A DNA stretch of 64,000 nt, taken from the NCBI RefSeq assembly GCF_020164485.1, contig NZ_JAIQZA010000005.1:1-64000 (forward strand), given 5' to 3'. This DNA is from Salegentibacter tibetensis. Lineage in GTDB: Bacteria > Bacteroidota > Bacteroidia > Flavobacteriales > Flavobacteriaceae. The notes beneath the pieces are model-generated. The model ran no database searches. It saw nothing but the letters and a program-made list of their open reading frames with translations, and was not told where the DNA came from. A program made the translations under genes and the position numbers. Below are positions 41,766-50,934 of the stretch, in pieces. The stretch's first letter is position 1, and each line of letters starts with the position of its first letter.

Positions 41766-43934
41766 ATGATTAAATTCTTATTTAAACTTGCGATCTTTCT
41801 GATCGCATTCAACGCTGTGGGCCAAAATTCCCTGGAGGCAGTAATTAAAAATGCGGAAGATAACACACCTTTATTAGGGGCTAATGCCCTAGTTGCAGGA
41901 ACCGATATTGGTGCGACGGCAAATATAGACGGGAAATTAACTTTAAAAGATATTCCCAATGGGACTCAGAAAATCATTTTTAGTTTTGTGGGCTTTGCTT
42001 CAGAAGAAATCACGCTTGATTTTCCCAGGACTACAAAAGATACGCTGGAAATTTTCCTGAAGCCCGGTGGGGAAGAAATGGAAGAAGTCATTATTCAATC
42101 TACCCGTTCCAGGCGTAGCATCGCCGATCTGCCTACCCGGGTAGAAGTGATTTCAGGAGAAGAACTGGCTGAAAAAGGAAATATGAAACCCGGCGATATC
42201 AGGATGTTGCTGAACGAAACCACCGGAATTCAAACCCAGCAAACTTCCCCTATTTCTGGTAATTCCAGTATTAGAATTCAGGGGCTTGATGGGAAATATA
42301 CCCAGCTCCTTAAGGACGGCTATCCATTATATTCCGGATTTTCCGGCGGACTCAGTTTGTTACAAATCGTGCCTTTAGACCTGCAACAGGTTGAGGTTAT
42401 TAAGGGGTCTTCCTCAACGCTTTATGGAGGTGGAGCTATTGCGGGACTGGTGAATCTTATTTCTAAAACACCCGGAGAGGAACAGGAACTTAATTTTATG
42501 CTTAATGCCACTTCAGCCTTAGGACTGGACTTGAGTGGATTTTATTCCGATACCTACGGAAAATTGGGGACCACAATTTTTGCGTCTTATAATCTTGGTT
42601 CACCTTACGACCCCGCAGATATTGGTTTAACAGCAATTCCGGAATTCAATCGCTACACTGTTAATCCCAGGGTTTTTTATGAATTCACAGAAAATACCAA
42701 ACTCGATGTTGGTGTGAATACTACTGTAGAAGAACGCACCGGTGGAAATGTCGCTTACCTGGAAGGGGAGGAGGTTGAAGATCCTTATTTTGAGAGGAAC
42801 AACACGGCAAGGACCACTCTGCAGTCTGGTTTTGAACATTCCTGGAATGATGAAAATCGCTTTAACCTTAAAAACAGTTTCAGTTTTTTTGACCGGAAAA
42901 TAGAAACCGGGGACTATGTTTTTGCAGGCAATCAATTTGCCTCTTATAATGAAGCTTCCGTAGTATTGGGTACTGGTGAAATGGAATTGATTGGCGGCCT
43001 AAATTTGTGGGTAGATCGCTTTGAACAGGATGTACTTACCGATGCTCCCGTGGTAGATTATGAGCATCTTACGTATGGAGCTTTTGTTCAGAATAACTGG
43101 CGGGCCAACGACTGGTTTCAGCTGGAAACAGGTCTTAGAACTGATTATCAAAATGAATATGGATGGTTTGTATTGCCCAGGATATCTGCTATGTTCACTA
43201 TTTCTGATGCCATTACTACCCGAATTGGCGGCGGAATGGGTTATAAAACACCTTCAGTTTTTACGGAAGATGCAGAGCGACTTCAATTTAGAAATGTAAT
43301 GCCTATAGATGTAAGCACAACCGAAGCTGAAAATTCCATCGGTGGAAATTTTGATATTAATTATCGTACTGAACTTTTTGAAATCATAGAATTTACGAGT
43401 AACACGCTTTTCTTTTACACAAAAATTGATAAGCCCATCATTCTTGAGAATACTGCGGAAGGTGTATTTGAATACCTGCAACCTAATGGATTTATTGAAA
43501 GTAGGGGAATAGAAGCGAATTTAAAATTTGGTTATAAAGATTTCAAACTATTTACCGGCTATACTTATGCTGATGTTGATCGAACAGAAAACGGGAGTTC
43601 CTTTGAAATGCCCCTGGTTTCAAAGCATCGGTTAAACAATGTAATAATGTATGAGCTACATGAAAAGCTGAAAATTGGTTTAGAAGGCTATTATTTTAGT
43701 CCGCAGCAGTTAAGTGATGGTGCCACCGGGCAGGAATACTGGATTTTTGGTTTAATGATGGAAAAATTATGGGAAGACTTCTCAATCTTTCTGAATTTTG
43801 AAAACTTTACCGATACCCGCCAAACCCGTTTCGATTCCATATTTACCGGTTCGATTTCCGATCCACAATTCAGGGATATTTATGCCCCGGTAGATGGATT
43901 TGTAGTAAATGGAGGTGTGAAATTGTTCTTTTAA
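41766..43934 (+). CDS. TonB-dependent receptor, probably for a metal or small cofactor
   Basis: An outer-membrane receptor of 722 residues: signal peptide (FLFKLAIFLIAFNAVG), carboxypeptidase-regulatory-like domain (LEAVIKNAEDNTPLLGANALV), plug (IADLPTRVEVISGEELAEKGNMKPGDIRMLLNETTGIQ; LDLQQVEVIKGSSSTLYGGGAIAGLVNL) and a barrel ending in VNGGVKLFF. It follows a Cys-rich exported protein, a pairing seen for metal or copper-responsive receptors. The substrate is not shown by the sequence. Confidence 0.92.
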   Translation: MIKFLFKLAIFLIAFNAVGQNSLEAVIKNAEDNTPLLGANALVAGTDIGATANIDGKLTLKDIPNGTQKIIFSFVGFASEEITLDFPRTTKDTLEIFLKPGGEEMEEVIIQSTRSRRSIADLPTRVEVISGEELAEKGNMKPGDIRMLLNETTGIQTQQTSPISGNSSIRIQGLDGKYTQLLKDGYPLYSGFSGGLSLLQIVPLDLQQVEVIKGSSSTLYGGGAIAGLVNLISKTPGEEQELNFMLNATSALGLDLSGFYSDTYGKLGTTIFASYNLGSPYDPADIGLTAIPEFNRYTVNPRVFYEFTENTKLDVGVNTTVEERTGGNVAYLEGEEVEDPYFERNNTARTTLQSGFEHSWNDENRFNLKNSFSFFDRKIETGDYVFAGNQFASYNEASVVLGTGEMELIGGLNLWVDRFEQDVLTDAPVVDYEHLTYGAFVQNNWRANDWFQLETGLRTDYQNEYGWFVLPRISAMFTISDAITTRIGGGMGYKTPSVFTEDAERLQFRNVMPIDVSTTEAENSIGGNFDINYRTELFEIIEFTSNTLFFYTKIDKPIILENTAEGVFEYLQPNGFIESRGIEANLKFGYKDFKLFTGYTYADVDRTENGSSFEMPLVSKHRLNNVIMYELHEKLKIGLEGYYFSPQQLSDGATGQEYWIFGLMMEKLWEDFSIFLNFENFTDTRQTRFDSIFTGSISDPQFRDIYAPVDGFVVNGGVKLFF

Positions 43935-43941
43935 AATGAAA

Positions 43942-44359
43942 AGAGGCTGTTTTAAAGTAATTGAAAACGTCATCCTGAGACCCGTGATAAAAAATTTTAT
44001 ATAGCGTAGGAAAATGACGTTGCGAGCATAGTGAGATTTAAATTCCGTGTGTGAGTGTAGAAAATCAGCAGCGTTAATAATTTTTGAAGCCATGGAAAAA
44101 ATTTAGCTGCTGATTTGCGATTTTTTGGCCTTGTTGCCAAAAAAACACCTCCACATAGGACGCCCTTTTTTGTTTCGTTTTTTGGGCGAACAAAAAATGA
44201 AAAAGCAAACCTAAATAACAGGATATTTAAAATACGTCAATGGTAACCTCCACGTCCGTTCAGGCGGGTTCATTTCAAAATCTAATTTTTTTGATAATAA
44301 GAACATGTTAGATGTTGAAATAAATTCAGCTTAATGAAATATAATTTTCAGACAGCCTC
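43942..44359. mobile_element. MITE-like element with GAGGCTGT terminal repeats
   Basis: Begins AGAGGCTGT (43942-43950) and ends with the complementary CAGACAGCCTC (44349-44359). No transposase gene fits inside 418 bases. It shares its ends with a 178-base element at 53613-53790. The middle has AT-rich runs and inverted repeats (for example GGGCG near 44200), and no coding frame. Probably a non-autonomous element moved by a transposase encoded elsewhere. Confidence 0.6.
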
Positions 44360-44377
44360 ATTTTAATTTTCTCAAAT

Positions 44378-46222
44378 CTATTTACTTAGCGCCTTGATGA
44401 TTCGTTGTTCATTGATTAACACATCTCTAAATAATACGTGGGGAAATTGATTATACGAAGAATCTTTAAAAGCATCATAGATTTTTAATAGAGAAGAGGC
44501 GGTAATTAGCGATAAGTTTAATTCAACATTCATTTCAGAATCAGTGATAAAATCGTCACTAAATTCAGGCGCCAAAAGAAGAATTTTAATCACTCTTCTG
44601 TCCATCTTTTCTACTCTGGCTTTGTAGGCTTTTAATTGTCTGGAAACGGTACTAAATTTATTATATCCCTTTTCTTTACGGGTTTTGCATTCCACAATAA
44701 TTACATCCCCGTTTTCCAAATGCAAAAGAATATCCATAATGTCTTTATTGGAATTAAGTGATTTCTTTAATTCTTCATCCACATTAAAACCTAGATCCTC
44801 AAATATTTTTCTGGTTAGCTCTTCAAATTTAATCCCCAGTTCACTTTCTTTTGTGGTAATTCCATTTTCTTTAAGCGCATTTAGATCTCGATAGGCCACT
44901 TTTTCATAATTTTCCAGAAATAGGTTTTCGGAATCTTTGTAGTGTTCTAAAATATTGAGAATATTATTACCTCGCTGCTTTATTTTATTATCCAGAATAA
45001 ACTTTTTTAGGTCTTCTTTCTCAATCAAATCAAGGATATCCCTTGGCTTAATATTGTAATTTATAAGAAATTCACCTTTCAGAACAAATTCATCTTGCAG
45101 TTCAAACTGATCTTTTATTTGTTTGTTTAATTTGGGAAGGGAATCATTTAGTTCAGCCAGCATTTTTTCAAACCCATCTAGGGCAATGTTAATACTGTCA
45201 TCCCTGTCAATACTTTCAAAATAATCAATGAGGCTATCAATTTTTTCTTCTATTGTGCTTCCTCTTAAATTTTGAATATCCAGTCCTTTTTCAACGATAT
45301 TGTTTAAGAATTTTTTTCTTTCTGTAAGTGTGGTTCCTTTCTTATGGATATCTTCGGCAAGTAAATTTTTAAATGAAATTCCTTCTTTAATTATTTCGTC
45401 AATTTTAGTAGAAAAGCCATCTTTAGTTTGTATTCCATGATTTCTACAGATTTGATTGATTACCGGTTCTCTTAAAATACGCAAGGTTCTTCTCAAATAT
45501 TTATCAGCTACTTCTTTTCCACGTAGTTGTCTTAGTATCCTAACCATTTCATCAGCAACATAAATGGTGTTTTCCTTTTTAGAGAAAAAGATTACACCTA
45601 TGTTTTTAAGGTTATTTATAACCTCAAGAACTTCCAATTTCTTAATAGGAATAATTGAATAATTTATGAGTTTAACTTCTTCTTGAGATAACTGCAATTC
45701 TTTAGAAAGCGTTAGAATTATAGAGAGCTCATCTGAAGTTACTTTTGCTTCCCTGTTATTATCAATATCGTTTTGGTAAGCTGTTTTTAAACAATTTCTG
45801 TAAACCCGGTAGTCTCTTTTTCTTTCTTCTAGAAGTTCAGATTTCGGATTACTAATCTCTGCTTCAACTTGCTTTATTTTCGCTTTTATAGTTTTGATTT
45901 CTTTTTTATATAAACGGGAGAACCAATCCTGTTTCATTATACAATTTCCGTCCCTAATAATTATATCGATTAAAATATCAAGTTGAGAAGATGTTTCCTG
46001 AAATTCACACTTTAAATGCTTGTAAAATTCCTGATGAATTAAAGAAAATACTTGAGTTATATTTTCACTATCTGCCGATTTAAGGCCTTTGTCAGCGGAA
46101 CTTAAAATTTTTTCAATTTCCCTGGAATTTTTGGGTTGGTCTGAAATTATATTGTCTACTACTTTTATGAAGGAATTCTTTTCAATAGACCCAAGTCGGT
46201 CTAAGATCTTTTCTAATTTCAT
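44378..46222 (-). CDS. Large protein with a C-terminal PD-(D/E)XK nuclease domain
   Basis: A 614-residue protein without recognised homologs beyond its end. Residues about 1-470 are helical with several coiled-coil stretches (RLYKKEIKTIKAKIKQVEAEISN). From about 480 the protein shows a restriction-endonuclease-like fold: LGIKFEELTRKIFEDLGFNV, then the Asp of NKDIMDILL and the ECK of VIIVECKTRK, with a final QLKAY helix, matching the D...ExK active-site layout of Mrr-like or VSR-like nucleases. A single gene with no methylase next to it, placed directly beside a MITE-like element. A defence or DNA-repair nuclease is a fair guess; nothing here proves it. Confidence 0.7.
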   Translation of the reverse strand: MKLEKILDRLGSIEKNSFIKVVDNIISDQPKNSREIEKILSSADKGLKSADSENITQVFSLIHQEFYKHLKCEFQETSSQLDILIDIIIRDGNCIMKQDWFSRLYKKEIKTIKAKIKQVEAEISNPKSELLEERKRDYRVYRNCLKTAYQNDIDNNREAKVTSDELSIILTLSKELQLSQEEVKLINYSIIPIKKLEVLEVINNLKNIGVIFFSKKENTIYVADEMVRILRQLRGKEVADKYLRRTLRILREPVINQICRNHGIQTKDGFSTKIDEIIKEGISFKNLLAEDIHKKGTTLTERKKFLNNIVEKGLDIQNLRGSTIEEKIDSLIDYFESIDRDDSINIALDGFEKMLAELNDSLPKLNKQIKDQFELQDEFVLKGEFLINYNIKPRDILDLIEKEDLKKFILDNKIKQRGNNILNILEHYKDSENLFLENYEKVAYRDLNALKENGITTKESELGIKFEELTRKIFEDLGFNVDEELKKSLNSNKDIMDILLHLENGDVIIVECKTRKEKGYNKFSTVSRQLKAYKARVEKMDRRVIKILLLAPEFSDDFITDSEMNVELNLSLITASSLLKIYDAFKDSSYNQFPHVLFRDVLINEQRIIKALSK

Positions 46223-46359
46223 ACAGGTTGATTTGTTTATAGATAAATTAGCCTTGATGCAACCAGAAGAGAGTAGTAGGGTAAGTCTGTATTTCTAGTT
46301 AAGGCTCTCTAAATATATAAATAATTTGCTAATAAGCATTTATCGGAAAAAAATTATGA

Positions 46360-47736
46360 TCATTGCGCAGCGTTACCGCCCAAAGCTTGCAGATATTCTG
46401 CCTGGGTTCTTAGATATTTAATTTCAAGGTCTAGCTGCTCGAGCCTGGCTTCAATTAAGCGTGTTTCGCGGGTATTTATTAAGAAGATAGAACTTTCCCC
46501 AAAATTAAACTTTCGCACTTCGGCATCCAGTAGTGCGGTAGCATCGGTCGCCATTTGCTCGGCCATTACAATTTGTTCCAAAAAAGCCTGAAGTTGCTGC
46601 TGTAGGGCATTAATACGAGCTTGTAATTGGTTGTCCTGAAGGTTTAATTCCAGTTTTGCATCCTGTAATTCATATTCGGCAATTTTAAGATCACCTCGTT
46701 CCTTTCTAAGGAATAAGGGCATGGAAAATTTTAAACCGGCTTTATAGGCATTAGCATTAAAGGTTTCAAAATTATCGGGTTCTTCAGATAGAAAATTATA
46801 TTCCAGGTCAATTTGCGGTAATAATCTATTGAAACGATAGCGTTTTTCTATTTGCAGCGCTTCAATTCTTCGGCGGTAAAATTCTAACTGAGGATGAGAA
46901 TTTAAATTTGCTTGAGGAATTTCAGAAATCAAATTCCCTAAAACTACATCTGTATCTACCGGTCTTACCTGTTCCTGTAATAGAAGGGGTTGATCCTGGT
47001 CCCATAAATAGGTAGAAAGTTCCAGCCGGGTTTTTCTAAGTTCTACCGCTGCCTGGTTAGCCTGTAACATACGTTTCTGAATGTTAAGCCGGGCTTCTAC
47101 TGTATCAATTCCTGCTATATCCCCTGTTTCTGCTCCCCGCTTAATACCCCTAAATCGCTCGTTGGCGTTTTCTAAAAAAGCCTCAAAGATGTCTAATTTT
47201 TCATGTGCTCTTACCCACTCAAAATAGGTGAAAGATGCTTGCAGAAGAATATCGTTTATTAATAGCTGTTGTTCGGCTTTACTTTGTTCCCTGTAAGCCT
47301 GTGCCTGGCGCAAACCGGCCATGCGGGAATTGATCCATAATCCTTCTCCTAGCGATAAAACTACCCCGGCCTGGAAAAGACCGGCATCAGGTACCTGGTT
47401 TTGCGGGTTTATATAAACACCTTGATTTTGTTGAAATCCGCCCTTTAATTTCAATCCATACCACATAGGCACCTGCAACTGGGCGTCTAGAAGATCATAA
47501 TATTCGGTGCCTTTGTATTCTTTTGCTTTATAATCTACCACAAACCTCGGATCAAATGCGCCTCTTGCAGATTGAACCTGAGCATCCCCCAGGTTTCTTA
47601 CCAATCCGGCCTGGCTCACCACCGGATGCTCGCTTATAACCTTATCTAAAAATTCGGTATAACTCAGGCTGTCTATTTGTGCAGATGCTGAAGAACAAAT
47701 AAAAAATAGCAGATAAAAATAGAGTACAAAGCGCAT
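46360..47736 (-). CDS. TolC-family outer-membrane efflux protein
   Basis: The outer-membrane channel of a tripartite exporter, 458 residues: signal peptide (LYFYLLFFICSSASA), two repeats of the OEP fold with long helices (for example QAQAYREQSKAEQQLLINDILLQASFTYFEWVRAHEKLD, and the C-terminal helix to the end). Third gene of an operon with an ABC transporter and an HlyD adaptor; the gap to the adaptor is 8 bases. Confidence 0.92.
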   Translation of the reverse strand: MRFVLYFYLLFFICSSASAQIDSLSYTEFLDKVISEHPVVSQAGLVRNLGDAQVQSARGAFDPRFVVDYKAKEYKGTEYYDLLDAQLQVPMWYGLKLKGGFQQNQGVYINPQNQVPDAGLFQAGVVLSLGEGLWINSRMAGLRQAQAYREQSKAEQQLLINDILLQASFTYFEWVRAHEKLDIFEAFLENANERFRGIKRGAETGDIAGIDTVEARLNIQKRMLQANQAAVELRKTRLELSTYLWDQDQPLLLQEQVRPVDTDVVLGNLISEIPQANLNSHPQLEFYRRRIEALQIEKRYRFNRLLPQIDLEYNFLSEEPDNFETFNANAYKAGLKFSMPLFLRKERGDLKIAEYELQDAKLELNLQDNQLQARINALQQQLQAFLEQIVMAEQMATDATALLDAEVRKFNFGESSIFLINTRETRLIEARLEQLDLEIKYLRTQAEYLQALGGNAAQ

Positions 47737-47744
47737 TTTTTAGT

Positions 47745-49112
47745 CTACTTTTTATTATTGTTTTTAGAAGCCTGATTCTGGGAATTATTGTCTGCTTCAT
47801 AATAGTTAGGAGGGAAACCATTTAAGTTTCGCCATAATTCATACCAAATTGGCACGTCTTCTAACAGAGCAATGGTTTCGGCTCCACTTCCAATACCTAT
47901 TTGTTCTGGCCACGGATTATCATTAGGATCTGGGGCCAGTAATACCCGGTATTTACCATTTTGTGAAATGTAATTTTCTACAGCAACAACTTTAGCACCG
48001 TAAGTACCAAAAGAAAGATTGGGCCAGCCCCTAAATATAATTGCCGGCCAGCCATCAAATTGTATACGTACCTCTTCGCCCACATGAATTAATGGTAAAT
48101 CCAGCGGCCTTACATAGGTTTCTACCGCAATTTGATAATTTGATGGCATAATACCTACCAATTGTTCTCCCTGGCCAAAAGTTTCACCCAAACCGGCACG
48201 CAAAGCTTTGTTTACGTATCCGTCCTGGGGTGCCACGATATGGTATAAATTGCTACGTTGCTCGTAATTGGATCGCTGTATTTCAAGTTTATCTACTTCA
48301 GCGCGGGTATTAAATTGATTTCCCTGGGAGGTGAAGATTTCCTGTCTGGTTTTCGAAATTTTATCAGCATATTCAGCGGTAATCCTGTTGATTTCAATTT
48401 CAGCATTAATTACCTCATTTCTACTGGACAATAGTTGATTTTCCTGAGCGATTAATTGGGCTTGTGCCTCCTGTAATCTTAAACGTCTTGCTTCCAAATC
48501 GGTTAAAGATTTTAAACCTTCTTCCTGTAGGGTTTGTATTCGCTCAAACTGTGTCCTGGCGATTTCTATCTGGGTTTTTGCAGCTTCAAGTTTTATACTG
48601 TCACTTAGTACTTTTAAGCGGGATTGTTCTATTTTATTGATGGCCTGCTCGCGCTTTAGTTCCCTTTCGTTTTGCTGGGCTTCCAGTTGTTGGCGCAGGG
48701 CGTTAATCTTTTCATCGTAAGTTAAGGCAGAACTGCTTTTTGCATCAATTTGTCCCGTGGTTCTGCTTATAAGTTGAGGGTCAAAATAGTCGCTGCTTAC
48801 TTCTGAAATCCTTAAAATAGTGTCGCCTTTATTTACATAATCACCTTCATCTATGTACCACTGTTCAATTTTTCCCGGAATTGGAGATTGTATAGTTTGT
48901 GGCCTGTGTTCCGGGCTAAGCGTGGTCACGTTTCCTGTAGATCTTATGTTCTGTGTCCAGGGTAAGAAGAGAATAATAACAAATAGTATAAAAAGGCCAA
49001 CGAGTACTTTATTGAAAATTTCGTAGTGTTTTCTAAAAAAAACGAATTTTCCCGATTTAGTATCGGTAATATCTATGCGTTCGTTGAGTTTTTCGTCAGA
49101 AATATTCAGCAT
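47745..49112 (-). CDS. HlyD-family membrane-fusion protein
   Basis: The periplasmic adaptor of the export operon, 455 residues. It has one N-terminal membrane helix (VLVGLFILFVIILFLPW), a biotinyl-lipoyl-like domain split by a long alpha-helical hairpin (LRQQLEAQQNERELKREQ and further, about 130-275), and a beta barrel (ILGIMPSNYQIAVETYVRP-like; IRIQFDGWPAIIF). It overlaps neither neighbour and lies 2 bases after the ABC gene. Together with TolC it bridges the envelope. Confidence 0.92.
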   Translation of the reverse strand: MLNISDEKLNERIDITDTKSGKFVFFRKHYEIFNKVLVGLFILFVIILFLPWTQNIRSTGNVTTLSPEHRPQTIQSPIPGKIEQWYIDEGDYVNKGDTILRISEVSSDYFDPQLISRTTGQIDAKSSSALTYDEKINALRQQLEAQQNERELKREQAINKIEQSRLKVLSDSIKLEAAKTQIEIARTQFERIQTLQEEGLKSLTDLEARRLRLQEAQAQLIAQENQLLSSRNEVINAEIEINRITAEYADKISKTRQEIFTSQGNQFNTRAEVDKLEIQRSNYEQRSNLYHIVAPQDGYVNKALRAGLGETFGQGEQLVGIMPSNYQIAVETYVRPLDLPLIHVGEEVRIQFDGWPAIIFRGWPNLSFGTYGAKVVAVENYISQNGKYRVLLAPDPNDNPWPEQIGIGSGAETIALLEDVPIWYELWRNLNGFPPNYYEADNNSQNQASKNNNKK

Positions 49113-49114
49113 AA

Positions 49115-50779
49115 CTACAGGGGTTTAACGATTCTACCATCCTGTAACTCCAGGCTTTCGTCACATACGTCTTTCCATAAATCATCATTACTGGCAACAA
49201 TGAGACTCCACTTATGCTGCGGATTGGTTAAAAACTCCAATAATTTTTTCCTTTCCTGGGGTTCAAATTTTTCAAATGGTTCTTTTAAAATCAGGACTGA
49301 AGGCTTTTTTACAATGGCTCTTGCCAGGATTATACGTTTCGCGATTAGCGTAGATAGATATCTACCTTCCGGATGAATTGGTGTGAAAATACCATTAGGC
49401 TGATCTTTTACAAATTCTTTTAAGCCTGAATGCTCCAGTGCCCAATCAATATTCTGGTCTGAAATTGATTCATCTCCAAAGGTTATGTTCTCCCAAAGAC
49501 TACCTTCAAAAGGAATTTCATCGGGTAAAAAGGTGCCCAGATGCTGCCTGTATTCATTGAGCACCAATGTGTGTCTAGCGGTGTCGTTAATATATATTTT
49601 TCCGCGAGTAGGTGTGAAAATACCAGAGATAAGTTTTAAAAGACTGGTTCTTCCATTTCCCGCAGGTCCTTTAATCAGCATACTTTTTCCGGGAGAGAGG
49701 GTAAAGTTTATGCCCTTTAATACTGTATGCCCTTCCGGTTCGAATGCGACGTCTTTTAATTCTAACTTAATCCCATTGGAAACGTCTATGGTGTTTTGGT
49801 TTTCAAAAGCCTCCAGAGGTTTGTCAACGACCTGGGCCAATTTTTCCAGGGAAGTTAGCGTGTCATAAATATCTTCCAAACCGCGAATTAATTTTTCTAC
49901 CGAAGAGATGACCAATAAAATAATGATCTCAGCAGCTACGAATTGACCAATATTCATTTGTTGGTTTAGAACCAACATCCCTCCAATGGCAAGTAGTCCG
50001 CCGGCCACTAAGACTTTGAAAACAATGAGTTTGATATATTGAATCTTGAGAATCCCAAAATGTTCTTCTCTTTCCTTCAGGTATTTTGCGGTAAGCCTGT
50101 CGTTTTTATCCATGGCTAATCTACTTCGGCCAGAAATTTTAAAACTCTTTAAATTGCGGGCTATTTCCTGAATCCAGTAGGCAACCGCGTATTTGTGCTT
50201 AGACTCATCTAAACTGGTTTTTAGACCTTTTTCTGCGGTAAACTTAAAAACGATGTAAAGGAGTAGAACAAGTAATAAGCCATATAGAATAAAAAATGGA
50301 TGATATAACGATAGTAGAATTACCCCGAATATAATTTGCACCGTAGCTGATGGTAGGTCCAGCAATATTTTACTCACTCCTTTTTGAACGGTAGTGGTAT
50401 CAAAAAAGCGGTTTGCCAATTCGGGAGGATAGATATTTTGAAGCGCTTCACTTTTGATTTTTGGAAACCGAAAAGAAAATTCAAAACTGGAACGTGTAAA
50501 GATTTTTTGCTGAATATTCTCTGCCAATCTAAGCTGTAATAATTCAAACACTCCTACCAAACCTACGGCGAGAGTCACTAAAACAACCAAAACTATCCAG
50601 CTGGTACTAACTTTCCCTCCCTGTATTAGGTTAACGATAGCCTGGATTCCCAAAGGGACAGCTAAGTTAATTAAACCGGCGAAAAGTGCGTAGAAAAGAA
50701 TGTGTTTTACATCGCGTTTATCTAATTTTAGTAAATTCCAAAGTCGTTTTACCGGGGTTCCAGGTTTCGTTTTCTTCAT
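49115..50779 (-). CDS. ABC exporter with a degenerate ATPase domain
   Basis: An ABC transporter half (554 residues) with a six-helix membrane domain (about 1-310, no N-terminal C39 peptidase) and a nucleotide-binding domain that has lost almost all key residues. Walker A is GPAGNGRTS (Lys replaced by Arg), the LSGGQ signature is LSTLI, Walker B is LILKEP (Asp replaced by Lys), the Q-loop position is LPDEIP, and the H-loop reads VASND. The fold seems intact and the gene is not broken. Unless it pairs with a second, active ABC half elsewhere, it can hardly hydrolyse ATP. First gene of the HlyD-TolC operon. Confidence 0.88.
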   Translation of the reverse strand: MKKTKPGTPVKRLWNLLKLDKRDVKHILFYALFAGLINLAVPLGIQAIVNLIQGGKVSTSWIVLVVLVTLAVGLVGVFELLQLRLAENIQQKIFTRSSFEFSFRFPKIKSEALQNIYPPELANRFFDTTTVQKGVSKILLDLPSATVQIIFGVILLSLYHPFFILYGLLLVLLLYIVFKFTAEKGLKTSLDESKHKYAVAYWIQEIARNLKSFKISGRSRLAMDKNDRLTAKYLKEREEHFGILKIQYIKLIVFKVLVAGGLLAIGGMLVLNQQMNIGQFVAAEIIILLVISSVEKLIRGLEDIYDTLTSLEKLAQVVDKPLEAFENQNTIDVSNGIKLELKDVAFEPEGHTVLKGINFTLSPGKSMLIKGPAGNGRTSLLKLISGIFTPTRGKIYINDTARHTLVLNEYRQHLGTFLPDEIPFEGSLWENITFGDESISDQNIDWALEHSGLKEFVKDQPNGIFTPIHPEGRYLSTLIAKRIILARAIVKKPSVLILKEPFEKFEPQERKKLLEFLTNPQHKWSLIVASNDDLWKDVCDESLELQDGRIVKPL

Positions 50780-50934
50780 TCAGTTTGTTATAGAATCTCA
50801 TTTTTCCAGTTGCAAAAATAAATTTATGTAAATTGTTTTTGCAAGGTTTAAAAAAGTTTTAACGCTTGTTTTTTAATATTTTTCATTTTTTCATTTTTAT
50901 GAAAATAACTATAAGAAATTCTTGGTTTTTTACC

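Noticed and set aside
46271-46284. A further ECF promoter box (GTAGGGTAAG) before the nuclease gene
   Set aside because: It lies on the wrong strand for that gene, and no TTGTYYTAT box follows at 11 bases.
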